This document shows, one piece after another, positions 35,741 through 45,150 of a stretch of 64,000 nt of DNA. The stretch lies in contig CAKRCS010000001.1 of assembly GCA_934307695.1 (NCBI GenBank), positions 62,001 to 126,000 on the forward strand. Reading direction: 5' to 3'. Under the pieces are notes generated by a model that searched no databases, was not told where the DNA came from, and was given only the letters and a program-made list of their open reading frames with translations. Numbering within the stretch: the stretch's first letter is position 1; each line of letters opens with the position of its first letter. This DNA is from an uncultured Agathobacter sp. (GTDB lineage Bacteria; Bacillota; Clostridia; Lachnospirales; Lachnospiraceae). A program made the translations under genes and the position numbers.

Positions 35741-38101
35741 ATGAAAAAAATTGTAGTAACAAAATATGTAAAATATGTGGTATGCATAATGGCTTTCCTG
35801 GGCGTTATCTTATGGGGTAAAAAGACGGCCTATGCGATCACGGTGGATGTCAGCCAGGTTGAATCGGGCGAGTCTGATGGTGTATACCGTATTACAAAGG
35901 GAAGCACGGAGGCATTAAATTTCCAGATCCCGTCACAGACTACCGAAATCGTAGGTGCGGATGGAACCGTGACGTATGAGACAGCATATCCGCAGATCAC
36001 CAAGATCAAAAATGCAAAATCATCCATTGTAAAGTATGAAAACGGGATGGTAACCGGAGTGACAGAGGGGTCATCCACCGTCAAGGTTACATACAAATAC
36101 ATCTTCAGCAATTATACGGTCACAGAGACAACGTCGGTAATCGTGCGCGTGGTTGCTTATTCGAGAAGCGGTAACACCTTTATCTTTGATCCGTCTTTAC
36201 TTACGAACAATGACATTACTTACAGTCTTGTCGAGGCAAGTGTGCAGGCAAGGGAGCTTGCGACGGATGCAGACCATTATGCGATCCGTATTCCGGGCGG
36301 AAATTATACGGTATCCGATGTGATCCATCTGTACAGCAATACAACAGTTGAAATGGCAGAGGATACGGTGCTTACCATGACCGCCCCGACCGGCTACAAT
36401 ATGTTTTTGCTCGGAACGACCGGTGAGTACAAAGGTGAGGATAATTACAATGAAAGCGAACAGTGTGCCGGGTATAATGGCTTCCATAATATTACCATCC
36501 GCGGCGGCAAGCTGGTGGGAAACAGCAGCAGCCGTTCCTGCCTGATCCGTATGGCACATGCAACCAATGTGACACTGGATAGTGTGACGTTTTCCGGCGG
36601 TGCAGGTGCACATCAGGTCGAGGTCGCAGCGATCGATGGATTTACCGTAAAGAACTGCGTATTCAGTGATTTTTATGGAATCAAAGGAATCACAGGCAAT
36701 TACGAGGCACTGCAGCTTGATATTCCATGCGCAGCGAGTCCGTATATGGGCGCTTACGAGGATGGAACCACATTGCGAAATGTCGAGATAACGGGAAATA
36801 CTTTCCAAAATCTCTCAAAAGGGCTTGGAAGCCATACGATGCTTGTGGGAGCTTACCATACGAATATCAAGATCAACAATAATACATTTTCAAACATTAC
36901 CAACGAAGCAATTATCGGTCTGAATTATTATCAATGTGAGATCAAAGACAATGTCATGAAGGATTGTGGAGCGGGAATTGAGTTTGAATATTATCTGCCG
37001 AACCGCTACTGCATTTACAATACGATTTTTGATGGGCAGCAGACCTACCAGAAGAAGATAAGACATGACGCGCAGACTGTCATCAGCGGCAACAAAATGA
37101 CCATTAACTACCATACAGGCTATGTCGGCTGCACGGGCATCAATGTATACGGCTACGACCGGACGAACTCGATCGTAGGAGCAGCGGGCAACACCGTAAA
37201 GGCACAGAATTATTATGTGAGTGGCGTGACCGTGACTAACAATACGATCGTGACGGCAGGATACGGTATCCGCCTGCAGAATGCGAAGAAATGTACCGTT
37301 ACAGACAACACGATAACCGGAAAGAATTTTTCAGCGAGTGATTCCCATATCAAAAACGGATATACCTATGATGGCATTTATATTACAAGACATTCATCCA
37401 CACTGGATTTATCCGGAAATACCATCCGCAATATGAACGGCGGTGGCATTTATCTGTCGGAATCTACCGCGTTAAATGGTATTACAGATAACACGATCGC
37501 AGGGGTAAAGCGGTATGGCATCTATCTGTACAGCGGCTCAAAGGCGAAGGTGGGAATCACCGGCAATCTGATCAAGAGCAAATCGGAAGCTGAGGCATTG
37601 ATCTATCTGAATACGACGGTAAAGACAAAGCATATTATCCAGAACAATATTTTGAAGGGCTATAAAAACAACGCGGCGATCCGCATTGACAATGGCAGAT
37701 TTTCCATATCAGATAATATCATTACCAATGTATCTGATGGCATTACCATCGGAACAGGAGAGAATATAAGCGGAGCGATATACGCGAATAAGTGCAAGAC
37801 AAAGGCGGCAACCCGTATTCAGGTTGCAGACAAAATATTCCATATATCAGGAATGTCACAGGATAGTATTGTCTCAGAGGATGGCAGCATCGAGGTAGAT
37901 CTTCCAAAGATAAAGGGTATTAAGGGCTATCGTGTGCTTGTATCCGGGGATGAGGACTTTGCCGGGAACGTTCAGGCATATTCTTATAAGAAGAACAAAA
38001 CAACTGCAACGATCAAAGGGCTGGCAGAGGGCAGTACCTATTATGTGAGAACTTACGGTTATAAGAGTTACAATGGGGTAAAGATTTATAAGAACGAATA
38101 G
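35741..38101 (+). CDS. Secreted right-handed beta-helix protein (second paralogue)
   Basis: A 786-residue secreted protein with a signal peptide (about 1-31). A bacterial Ig-like domain follows (about 35-130, with KYENGMVTGVTEGSSTVKVTY), then a beta-helix (about 140-690), then a C-terminal fibronectin-like domain (about 700-786). The helix shares AHQVEVAAIDG and EALQLDIPC with the protein at 29414, along with the following GLGSHTMLVGAYH, so the two are true paralogues. This copy has extra end domains and lacks the regular 24-residue coils. A role as glycan lyase, epimerase or surface binder is possible but unproven. AGGAAG precedes the start. Confidence 0.8.
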   Translation: MKKIVVTKYVKYVVCIMAFLGVILWGKKTAYAITVDVSQVESGESDGVYRITKGSTEALNFQIPSQTTEIVGADGTVTYETAYPQITKIKNAKSSIVKYENGMVTGVTEGSSTVKVTYKYIFSNYTVTETTSVIVRVVAYSRSGNTFIFDPSLLTNNDITYSLVEASVQARELATDADHYAIRIPGGNYTVSDVIHLYSNTTVEMAEDTVLTMTAPTGYNMFLLGTTGEYKGEDNYNESEQCAGYNGFHNITIRGGKLVGNSSSRSCLIRMAHATNVTLDSVTFSGGAGAHQVEVAAIDGFTVKNCVFSDFYGIKGITGNYEALQLDIPCAASPYMGAYEDGTTLRNVEITGNTFQNLSKGLGSHTMLVGAYHTNIKINNNTFSNITNEAIIGLNYYQCEIKDNVMKDCGAGIEFEYYLPNRYCIYNTIFDGQQTYQKKIRHDAQTVISGNKMTINYHTGYVGCTGINVYGYDRTNSIVGAAGNTVKAQNYYVSGVTVTNNTIVTAGYGIRLQNAKKCTVTDNTITGKNFSASDSHIKNGYTYDGIYITRHSSTLDLSGNTIRNMNGGGIYLSESTALNGITDNTIAGVKRYGIYLYSGSKAKVGITGNLIKSKSEAEALIYLNTTVKTKHIIQNNILKGYKNNAAIRIDNGRFSISDNIITNVSDGITIGTGENISGAIYANKCKTKAATRIQVADKIFHISGMSQDSIVSEDGSIEVDLPKIKGIKGYRVLVSGDEDFAGNVQAYSYKKNKTTATIKGLAEGSTYYVRTYGYKSYNGVKIYKNE

Positions 38102-38106
38102 AAAAG

Positions 38107-38149
38107 AAAATTCCCATACGCTTTGCAGAACAAGGCGTATGGGAATTTT
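38107..38149. terminator. Bidirectional terminator between second beta-helix gene and GT2
   Basis: AAAATTCCCATACGC at 38107-38121 pairs with GCGTATGGGAATTTT at 38135-38149, with further weak pairs toward the loop. The arms begin with A and end with T, so U runs form on both strands. Both flanking genes converge on it. Confidence 0.9.
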
Positions 38150-38167
38150 GCGTTAATGTTAAATTTG

Positions 38168-39364
38168 TCAGTGCTTGTGAAGAAAAAGGCTCTTGAACTT
38201 ACGCGGGATTGTGGTAAGTGCACAGGCAAAACGGTAGGAGCGGGAGTCCTTTATGCTGGACAGCTCCATCTGAAGTGCGTCAAGCTGCGCCTGCTTTGCG
38301 CGCAATGCCGCAGTCTGCTTTTTGCATTTCTGGGACAGAATCTGATACCGTCCGCTTTTCTCATTAAACTGCTTGTAGGTCGCATGAGAGAAGAAAACCA
38401 GAAAATCCTCCGGCGTATCCGTCAAAAGGTGCTCCAGATATTGCACATTTGCCTCGTTGTAATAATAACCCTCCGGTTGCAAAGAGATCTCCATCTGCGG
38501 GAGCACTTCCTCCTTAATATAAAGAAACGTGGTGCGGAAGGCTTCCCAGCCACGCATGTTATGTAAGAAGTACAATAGCGTGCCAAGAATCTTGTTGTCA
38601 AAGCTCTGCTTCGGATAAGCATTATGCTGAATAAGGCATTCTCTGGTAAGCAGCCAGTTATGGATCGGAGTCAGGGGCGTCTTATTAACAGCACCGAACT
38701 GACTGCGAGGCTGGTTCACGCGGTAGTAAACCAATGGCTTGTTTACGATTGTAATGCGGTTGGCACGTGCCAGACAGTTGATGACAAAAAAGATGTCATT
38801 TCCGTTCGGGGTGCTATGGAAGGACAGCCCAAGTTCCTCAATGAAGGACTTGCGGAATAATTTGTTCCAAGGGTGCGCTGTCGCAAAATTTAAAATATGA
38901 TCCGGAATGTCCTCACTGCTAAACGGACGCTTGCTTGGAATGTATTTCTTCCTCAGATACCCGGAATTTGGAAATGCTTTCTGTATATCATCAAAATAGT
39001 GGTTGGCGGAACAGATGCACATGTCGGCATTGTCCTTCTCGCACTGCCTGTACATCAGCTCCAAAGCCTTTGGATGGAAAAAATCATCGGAATCCCAAAA
39101 TGCAAAATATTTGCCGGTTGCCACGGTCATTCCGTAATTGCGGGCAGTTCCGGCGTACTGGTTCTCCTGCCAGAGGAGGCGTATTCGGGAATCTTTTGCT
39201 TCATATTCTTTCAAAATCTGTGGACATTCATCGGTGGAACCGTCATCCACACAGATGATCTCGATGTCTTTTAAGGTCTGGGTGATAACGGAGTCCAGAC
39301 ACTGACGTAGATATATAGCTGTATTATATATAGGTATAATGACAGATACTTTTACGGTGTTCAT
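38168..39364 (-). CDS. Glycosyltransferase family 2 with basic C-terminal tail (second paralogue)
   Basis: A 398-residue GT2 enzyme. It shows IPIYNTAIYLRQC, CVDDGSTDEC near residue 40, DSDDFFHPKALELMY near 93, then CSANHYFDDIQ and TAHPWNKLF. These blocks are nearly the same in the product of 33193, showing a gene duplication. A short coiled coil (about 350-380) and the tail SYRFACALTTIPRKFKSLF end the chain. The heptad block of the paralogue is absent. It is alone on the minus strand with its own promoter, and AGGAGAGG serves as ribosome site. Confidence 0.88.
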   Translation of the reverse strand: MNTVKVSVIIPIYNTAIYLRQCLDSVITQTLKDIEIICVDDGSTDECPQILKEYEAKDSRIRLLWQENQYAGTARNYGMTVATGKYFAFWDSDDFFHPKALELMYRQCEKDNADMCICSANHYFDDIQKAFPNSGYLRKKYIPSKRPFSSEDIPDHILNFATAHPWNKLFRKSFIEELGLSFHSTPNGNDIFFVINCLARANRITIVNKPLVYYRVNQPRSQFGAVNKTPLTPIHNWLLTRECLIQHNAYPKQSFDNKILGTLLYFLHNMRGWEAFRTTFLYIKEEVLPQMEISLQPEGYYYNEANVQYLEHLLTDTPEDFLVFFSHATYKQFNEKSGRYQILSQKCKKQTAALRAKQAQLDALQMELSSIKDSRSYRFACALTTIPRKFKSLFLHKH

Positions 39365-39396
39365 TATATAGACCTCTCCTTAGTCAGACTATTTCT

Positions 39397-39425
39397 ATCA
39401 TACTATAAATATAGGAGTTTGTCCA
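39397..39425 (-). promoter_or_regulatory. Minus-strand promoter of the second GT2 paralogue
   Basis: On the minus strand: TGGACA (39420-39425), 17 bases, TATGAT (39397-39402), followed by AGAAATAGT. Element order and the bases after the -10 match the promoter at 34569, so the promoter was duplicated with the gene. Confidence 0.68.
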
Positions 39426-39553
39426 TTTGAAAATGTGCTGATTCTGTGGAATCGTGCTATAAAACGATGGAAAAGTGTCCGGACAGTTGAATTTTTATAA
39501 TTAGAATGATAAACTTACTCTGTATTATTATAAGAAAATTTGGGAGTTTACAA

Positions 39554-40915
39554 ATGAAAAAATGGTTTAAGATCATAACGATGTGCGCGGTTGCATGGAC
39601 ACTTGCGCTGGGAGCAGACAGATGCCCGGTAAATGCTGACGCGGCGGACGAGGGCAGTTACAGTGAGAAGGAAGTTTATGAAGAGGATTCCTATGTGCTG
39701 AGTGAAGCGTCTATGGCGAAGGGAAGCAACCGGTATTTTTCCATAGAAAGTGAGTCTTATTACAGCTGGTATCTGAATAAGACAGTTTCCCCGAAAAACA
39801 TCGTGTGGTCGGTGGATGGTGATGCGATAAAGATCAAATCCAAAACAAACCATAAGAAGGTAAAGATTGGTGCGGTAAAAGAAGGCGAGGCAACCCTTTC
39901 GGTAAGCTATGAGCTGGATTACGGCTCTTATGTCTACCGCTATACATCCTCTGCCACCATATACGTTACGAATCCGAAGCTGGCACAAAAGACAATCGGG
40001 ATCAATAAGCATTGCTCCAATTATACGACCGTGGATATTACCGGCTGCAACTCTTACAGTGACATCGAATGCACCACAAGCAGCAGTAAGATCTCCGCGT
40101 ATGCATACCGTGACTGGTGGGACGATACGTTAAAGCTGGAGGTGTATGGTCAGAAAAAGGGAGACTACACCGTAAATGTAAAGATCGACGGCAAGACCTT
40201 CAAGGTAAAGGTCAAGGTATTTTCGGCGTATTTCAAGAATAAGGCTTCGCACAGTGTTGATTTCTGGATGGATAAGATCTGGCATGAGGGCGATACGATG
40301 CTTGCTCTGTACAAGGGCGAGACAGAGCAGCTTAAGGTCAAGGGCTTAAAAGCCGGAAGCAAGATTAAATGGAAAACCAGCGACAAAAAGGTCGCTACGG
40401 TGAGCAAGGACGGTGTGGTAAAGGCAAAAGGAAACGGCTACTGCACCATCACGGCGAACCTTCCGGAGGGCGGCAGCATCAGCTACGAAGTGGGCGTTGC
40501 ATCGAAGGGTGCGATCAAGGCGGTTCATTATGCGATCAAGCATTTCGGCTCCGAGTATTCACAGGCGCAGCGTATGTCGGAAGGTAAATACGATTGCAGC
40601 TCGTATGTGTACCGCGCATACCGGGATGCGGGGGTTATTCTGGGCGGCGATAGATACAATGCACCGACGGCTGCAGAACTGGCAAAATGGTGTGAGAAAA
40701 ATGGCTATGTGCTTTACGAGGAGGACGAGGAGGTCGATGTGACCAAGCTCCTTCCGGGAGATCTGATCTTTGAGACCGGAGAAAACAACGGAAGGTACAA
40801 GGGCATTTATCATGTGGATATGTATACGGGCAATTACAGCTCTCTTACCGTAGAGCGCACGAAGTCATACGGTGACAGGATGTATGGCGTGATCATCGCG
40901 CGTGTCGGCCGGTAA
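39554..40915 (+). CDS. Secreted NlpC/P60 family hydrolase with Big2 (Ig-like) domain
   Basis: Putative cell-wall peptidase or amidase of the NlpC/P60 cysteine family, acting outside the cell. The 453 residues have a signal peptide (about 1-31), a beta-rich region with at least one Big2 domain (about 250-335, with WKTSDKKVATVSKDGVV), then the catalytic domain (about 340-453). The catalytic cysteine sits in YDCSSYVYRAY and the histidine in YHVDMYTG. ATG 39554 follows GGGAG; an earlier in-frame ATG at 39506 would add 16 residues but lacks a ribosome site. Upstream, 39426-39553 holds several -10-like boxes (TATAAT at 39496, TATTAT at 39523) without a clear -35, so the promoter is uncertain. Confidence 0.84.
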   Translation: MKKWFKIITMCAVAWTLALGADRCPVNADAADEGSYSEKEVYEEDSYVLSEASMAKGSNRYFSIESESYYSWYLNKTVSPKNIVWSVDGDAIKIKSKTNHKKVKIGAVKEGEATLSVSYELDYGSYVYRYTSSATIYVTNPKLAQKTIGINKHCSNYTTVDITGCNSYSDIECTTSSSKISAYAYRDWWDDTLKLEVYGQKKGDYTVNVKIDGKTFKVKVKVFSAYFKNKASHSVDFWMDKIWHEGDTMLALYKGETEQLKVKGLKAGSKIKWKTSDKKVATVSKDGVVKAKGNGYCTITANLPEGGSISYEVGVASKGAIKAVHYAIKHFGSEYSQAQRMSEGKYDCSSYVYRAYRDAGVILGGDRYNAPTAAELAKWCEKNGYVLYEEDEEVDVTKLLPGDLIFETGENNGRYKGIYHVDMYTGNYSSLTVERTKSYGDRMYGVIIARVGR

Positions 40916-40943
40916 AATAATCAATAAGAATGGAAACATTTAT

Positions 40944-42170
40944 ATGAAAAGTGTGATGAATTATATAAACAGGCATTCGGTGGCAGATATCGTGGGAAAT
41001 GACCGCACAAGAAAATGCATTTCCCAGGTGCTGTTTTATATCTGTCTGGCGGTGTATATGACAGCCTCTCTTTTGCAGTATACTTCCATAAAGTCCGGCT
41101 ATCCGGACTTTAACAAGCTGCTTACCCAGATCATAGGGTACTGTGTATATGTTGCGATCGTAAATGTGATACTGTTTGCAGATTATTCTCTGATACAGGT
41201 TGTACTGTATGTGGCGATGATGATATTGATGTACCATTCCTACAAAAATGCGGGAACGAGACTAGTATATCAGGGCTTTGTGATTGCTCTGTCAGCAAGA
41301 CAGGTGGACTGGAAGCGGCTTAGAAAAGTGCTTCTGTATGGATTTGGAGCGTTTATCGTGGCAGGACTGATCCTGTATGCAGCCGGGATACTGACCGCGT
41401 TTGAGTATTATAAGGGAGAGCGGATGCGTCTGGTTCTCGGCTATAATCATCCGAACGTACTTGGATGCATGGTAATGACGTTTGGACTGAACTGGGCGGC
41501 AAACTATGCAAAGCGCCATAAGATATGGGATTATCTTGTGCTTGCGGCACTGGCAGCATTCTGCTGGTTCGGACCGATGAGCCGTACCTCTGCAATTTCG
41601 ATCGCATTTGCGATCCTTGTCATGCTTATCGCGCAGTTTTGGGGTGAGCGGCTGCTGGATTGTGCGTTTGTGCGGTGGATTTTAAGCCTGTTTGCACCGC
41701 TTTGCTTTCTATTGATCTTCGGACTGTCCTATTTCTACACACCGGACAGCGTGTTCTTTCAGAAGATCAATGCGGCACTCAGCGGGCGCGTCGCATTCGG
41801 GCATGCGTTTTTGGACAAGTATCTGCATACCTGGATGGGGCAGAAGATCAAGATGGTCGGATCTGCGGAAGCCCAGAGAACCGGCAAGACGAATATGTAT
41901 CTGGACAGTGCCTATATGCGTCTGTATGTAAGTATCGGCATCATCGGACTTCTGATCATATTATTTGTGATGATCGCAGCGATGCTTTACGCGATACGGA
42001 TGCGTGACTGGGGAATGATCATCGGACTTCTGGCGTATGGAATTTACGGCATCTCGGAAGTATATATGATGTATGTATTTTTTAATGTATTTCTGATGGG
42101 CGTATCCTATGGAGAGCTTGCAGATATTAAGCTGCTGATGCATAGGAAGGAAAAGCATGAAAACTTGTAA
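40944..42170 (+). CDS. Probable polysaccharide polymerase (Wzy-like) membrane protein
   Basis: A polytopic protein of 408 residues with about ten to twelve membrane helices and a large loop near residues 270-325, the shape of Wzy polymerases and O-antigen ligases. The RMRLVLGYNHPNVLG region near residue 160 resembles the ligase/polymerase family. A Wzx flippase at 49547 and a priming transferase at 43716 make a Wzx/Wzy assembly system likely. ATG 40944 is chosen over GTG 40902, which overlaps the upstream stop; neither has a strong ribosome site. The next gene overlaps its end by 14 bases. Confidence 0.75.
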   Translation: MKSVMNYINRHSVADIVGNDRTRKCISQVLFYICLAVYMTASLLQYTSIKSGYPDFNKLLTQIIGYCVYVAIVNVILFADYSLIQVVLYVAMMILMYHSYKNAGTRLVYQGFVIALSARQVDWKRLRKVLLYGFGAFIVAGLILYAAGILTAFEYYKGERMRLVLGYNHPNVLGCMVMTFGLNWAANYAKRHKIWDYLVLAALAAFCWFGPMSRTSAISIAFAILVMLIAQFWGERLLDCAFVRWILSLFAPLCFLLIFGLSYFYTPDSVFFQKINAALSGRVAFGHAFLDKYLHTWMGQKIKMVGSAEAQRTGKTNMYLDSAYMRLYVSIGIIGLLIILFVMIAAMLYAIRMRDWGMIIGLLAYGIYGISEVYMMYVFFNVFLMGVSYGELADIKLLMHRKEKHENL

Positions 42171-42882
42171 GATCCTTGGTGTGAACATTGCCGTGACCAA
42201 CATGGCAGAGACCATAAACTATATAGAGACAAATCTGGAGACGCTGCGGGGAAACTATATCTGTGTATCCAATGTGCATACGACGGTGACGGCATATGAA
42301 GATCCGGAGTATTGCAAGGTGCAGAATGCGGCGGCACTTGCGCTGCCGGATGGAAAGCCGCTGTCGGTGGTAAGCCGGCATAGAGGCTTTCCGGAGGCGG
42401 AGCGTGTGACCGGACCGGATCTGATGGGAGAACTGTTTGCAAGAGACAATGGCCTGAAGCACTTTTTCTACGGAGATACACCGGAGACACTTGCGGTTCT
42501 TAGAGAAAAGCTGACGGACAAATATCCACACCTTAAGATCGTTGGGATGATCTCTCCGCCGTTTAGGACGCTTACAGAGGAGGAAGAGGCTGCGGATATC
42601 GCGGCGATCAATGAGAGTGGGGCAGATATCATCTGGATCGGACTTGGAGCGCCGAAACAGGAGCGGTATATGTATGCGCACAAGGGGATGCTGCAGGGTG
42701 TAATGATCGGTGTGGGAGCAGGATTTTCGTATCATGCCGGACAGATCAAACGAGCACCACAGTGGATGCAGCGGATCGGGATGGAATGGTTCTACCGGCT
42801 GATGCAGGACCCGAAACGGCTTGCAAGCCGCTATCTGAAAACCAATCTGAAATTTATCTGGAAGGTATGGCGCGAGAAATGA
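42157..42882 (+). CDS. WecG/TagA/CpsF family glycosyltransferase (GT26)
   Basis: GT26 enzymes add N-acetylmannosamine or a related sugar to a lipid-linked first sugar; TagA does this for teichoic acid linkage units. The 241 residues show SNVHTTVTAYEDPEY near the start, ALPDGKPLS near residue 62, and IIWIGLGAPKQERYM near 148, the family signature. AGGAAGGA inside the upstream gene end serves ATG 42157. It is shared in type with teichoic-acid pathways, but its neighbours are Wzy and a priming transferase. It may add the second sugar of the repeat unit or a linkage unit. Confidence 0.9.
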   Translation: MKTCKILGVNIAVTNMAETINYIETNLETLRGNYICVSNVHTTVTAYEDPEYCKVQNAAALALPDGKPLSVVSRHRGFPEAERVTGPDLMGELFARDNGLKHFFYGDTPETLAVLREKLTDKYPHLKIVGMISPPFRTLTEEEEAADIAAINESGADIIWIGLGAPKQERYMYAHKGMLQGVMIGVGAGFSYHAGQIKRAPQWMQRIGMEWFYRLMQDPKRLASRYLKTNLKFIWKVWREK

Positions 42883-43709
42883 TAACGGTTCTTTTTACCT
42901 GTTATAACCGGGCAGCAAAGACTCAAAATTGCATACGAAGTATCGCGGACAAAAATCCATCCCTGCAGTTTTCCTTTATCGTGCTGGATGATGCCAGCAC
43001 GGATCAGACGGCGCAGCTGCTTGAGGCACTTCAGAACGAGGGCAGGGATATTACCGTTCTTAAGGGGGATGGCAATTCCTTCTGGGCAGGCGGAATGCGT
43101 AAGACGATCACATACGCCAAGGAACACACCGCTTCCGAATATTATCTTCTGGTAAATGATGATGTGGATTTTGCGGAAGGCGCTGTGGAACATCTGGTAG
43201 CAGAATATGAGGCGATTGCCAAGACAGAAGCCGCACAGCCGGCGCTGGTAGGGGCAACCTGCGATGCAAACGGGAGATTTACCTATGGCGGAATCCGTTA
43301 TGACAGGGGAATCCATTATACAGCAGTTACACCGGAGGCAGATGACCGTAGATGTGATACGTTTAATATGAACTGCGTCCTGCTGAGCGGCAGGCTGTTC
43401 GCGGAGAATCCGAACTTTGATCCGCGCTATGTCCACGGGCTTGCAGACTTCGACTACGGACTTGCCATGAAGCGAAGAAACATTCCAATCTATGTGGCAG
43501 CCTTTTATGTGGGACGATGCGAGAAGAACAGTGTCAGCGGAACATGGATGGATAGAAGCCTTCCGAGAGGTGTCAGGCTTAAAAAGAAGGAGAACCCTAA
43601 GGGCGCTCCGTTTAAACAGTGGTTTTATTTTTTGCATAAGAATTTTGGAATCAGGATGGCGCTATTACATGGATTTACGCCGTATATACGCATTTTGACA
43701 GGCAGGTAG
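42879..43709 (+). CDS. Glycosyltransferase family 2 (WcaA/rhamnosyltransferase-like)
   Basis: A GT-A enzyme of about 276 residues. It shows FTCYNRAAKTQNC at the start, VLDDASTDQT near residue 38, GNSFWAGGMRKTI near 67 and the metal-binding NDDVDF near 91. This pattern fits the rhamnosyltransferase-like branch of GT2. ATG 42879 overlaps the upstream stop as ATGA; ATG 42867 is an alternative adding four residues. It sits six bases before the second priming transferase. Confidence 0.83.
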   Translation: MITVLFTCYNRAAKTQNCIRSIADKNPSLQFSFIVLDDASTDQTAQLLEALQNEGRDITVLKGDGNSFWAGGMRKTITYAKEHTASEYYLLVNDDVDFAEGAVEHLVAEYEAIAKTEAAQPALVGATCDANGRFTYGGIRYDRGIHYTAVTPEADDRRCDTFNMNCVLLSGRLFAENPNFDPRYVHGLADFDYGLAMKRRNIPIYVAAFYVGRCEKNSVSGTWMDRSLPRGVRLKKKENPKGAPFKQWFYFLHKNFGIRMALLHGFTPYIRILTGR

Positions 43710-43715
43710 GGTACA

Positions 43716-45137
43716 ATGCAGCAGTCCAAAGACCGTATTCAAAACTTCATATTGCTGATCGTAGATACTGTATGTATTGCGGCAAGCTATTTCCTCGCGG
43801 GCGTGCTATGGTTCGGCTGGTATCGCGGCAACACGTTTGCCAGAACCATAAGTGAGCTGCTGGACAATGTAGAGATCATTCTGATCGCGTATGCGGTCAT
43901 CATGATATTTTTCAGCTCCAACGATAAGTTCATTCAGAGGGGCAAGCTGGTTGAACTGGGAAGTGTGATCCGCACCAATATTATTTTTGGAGCGGTTATT
44001 TCCGTTATCGAGTTTGCGATGCACGAAGTGTCCCCGATCGGACGAGGCGTGTCGTACATTACGGTAATGCTGAATGTTGTGCTGATGTATGTGTCGCATC
44101 TTTTGTTAAAGGCATATCTGCTTAAGGTATACAAAAACCGGTTTTCTACCAACCAGATGCTGCTTATGACAACGACAGACCGCGCGGAGAATATCCTGCA
44201 ATCGGTGGTCAAAGGGCGCGAGTGGACAAAGCGAATCACAGGTATCGTGATCGTTGACCGCGACTGCATGGGAGAGAAGATCTGCGGAGTGCCGGTTGTG
44301 GCGGGCGAAAGCGATATGCTGGAGTATGTGCGCAGACAGATCGTGGATGAGGTGTTTATAAGCATTCCATACGACACCGGCGACAATCTGCATGATGTTG
44401 TGATGGAGCTGGAGAACATGGGAATCCGTGTCAATCTTTCGGTTGAGATCCTGAATCAGTTCAAGGATTTTCATGTTTCGCTGGAATCGATGGGAGATAT
44501 TCCGGTTATTTCGTTTGCTAATAATGACTATGATTACAGGCAGCTTTTGTGGAAGCGCTTTATGGACATCTGCGGCGCATTGATCGGAATGATTTTTACC
44601 ATTCTGATTGGAATCGTTCTGGTTCCGGCGATCAAGCTGGAATCGAAAGGCCCCGCGATCTTTAAGCAAAAGCGCGTGGGAAAAAACGGCCGCTTCTTCT
44701 ATATGTACAAATTCCGTTCGATGTATGTGGATGCGGAGCAGCGCAAAGCGGAGCTTACGGAACAAAATGAGATGGATGGCCTGATGTTTAAAATGGAGGA
44801 CGATCCGCGCGTGACAAAGGTGGGAAAATTCATCCGCAAGACGAGTCTGGATGAATTCCCGCAGTTCTTCAATGTGTTAAAAGGGGATATGAGCCTCGTT
44901 GGAACAAGACCGCCGACACTGGATGAGTTCGCCCAGTACAAGTCCTACCACAAGAGACGGCTCAGCGCAAAGCCGGGAATTACCGGGCTGTGGCAGGTAA
45001 GTGGACGCAATGACATCACCAATTTTGATGACGTGGTAAAGCTGGATCTGGAATACATTGATAACTGGTCGATCGGGCTGGACATCAAGATCCTGTTAAA
45101 AACGGTGGCAGCCGTATTTACGCATACCGGAAAATAG
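43716..45137 (+). CDS. Initiating polyprenyl-phosphate sugar-1-phosphate transferase (second of three)
   Basis: A 473-residue WbaP/CpsE-type enzyme that primes the repeat unit of the Wzx/Wzy cluster. It has four N-terminal membrane helices (about 10-130), a Rossmann-like CoA-binding-type domain (about 145-250), then the catalytic domain opening with RFMDICGALIG. Key motifs are YKFRSMYVDAE, KTSLDEFPQFFNVLKGDMSLVGTRPP and KPGITGLWQVSGRN. AGGTAGGG precedes ATG 43716. The motif set differs from that of the enzyme at 18955 (TRPP versus PRPEW), so the two probably use different sugars. Confidence 0.92.
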   Translation: MQQSKDRIQNFILLIVDTVCIAASYFLAGVLWFGWYRGNTFARTISELLDNVEIILIAYAVIMIFFSSNDKFIQRGKLVELGSVIRTNIIFGAVISVIEFAMHEVSPIGRGVSYITVMLNVVLMYVSHLLLKAYLLKVYKNRFSTNQMLLMTTTDRAENILQSVVKGREWTKRITGIVIVDRDCMGEKICGVPVVAGESDMLEYVRRQIVDEVFISIPYDTGDNLHDVVMELENMGIRVNLSVEILNQFKDFHVSLESMGDIPVISFANNDYDYRQLLWKRFMDICGALIGMIFTILIGIVLVPAIKLESKGPAIFKQKRVGKNGRFFYMYKFRSMYVDAEQRKAELTEQNEMDGLMFKMEDDPRVTKVGKFIRKTSLDEFPQFFNVLKGDMSLVGTRPPTLDEFAQYKSYHKRRLSAKPGITGLWQVSGRNDITNFDDVVKLDLEYIDNWSIGLDIKILLKTVAAVFTHTGK

Positions 45138-45150
45138 AAAGGCGCTTGTT

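Noticed and set aside
42831..43637. 268-codon minus-strand frame opposite the GT2 gene at 42879
   Set aside because: It is a shadow of codon bias on the + strand, with no ribosome site or recognisable domain.
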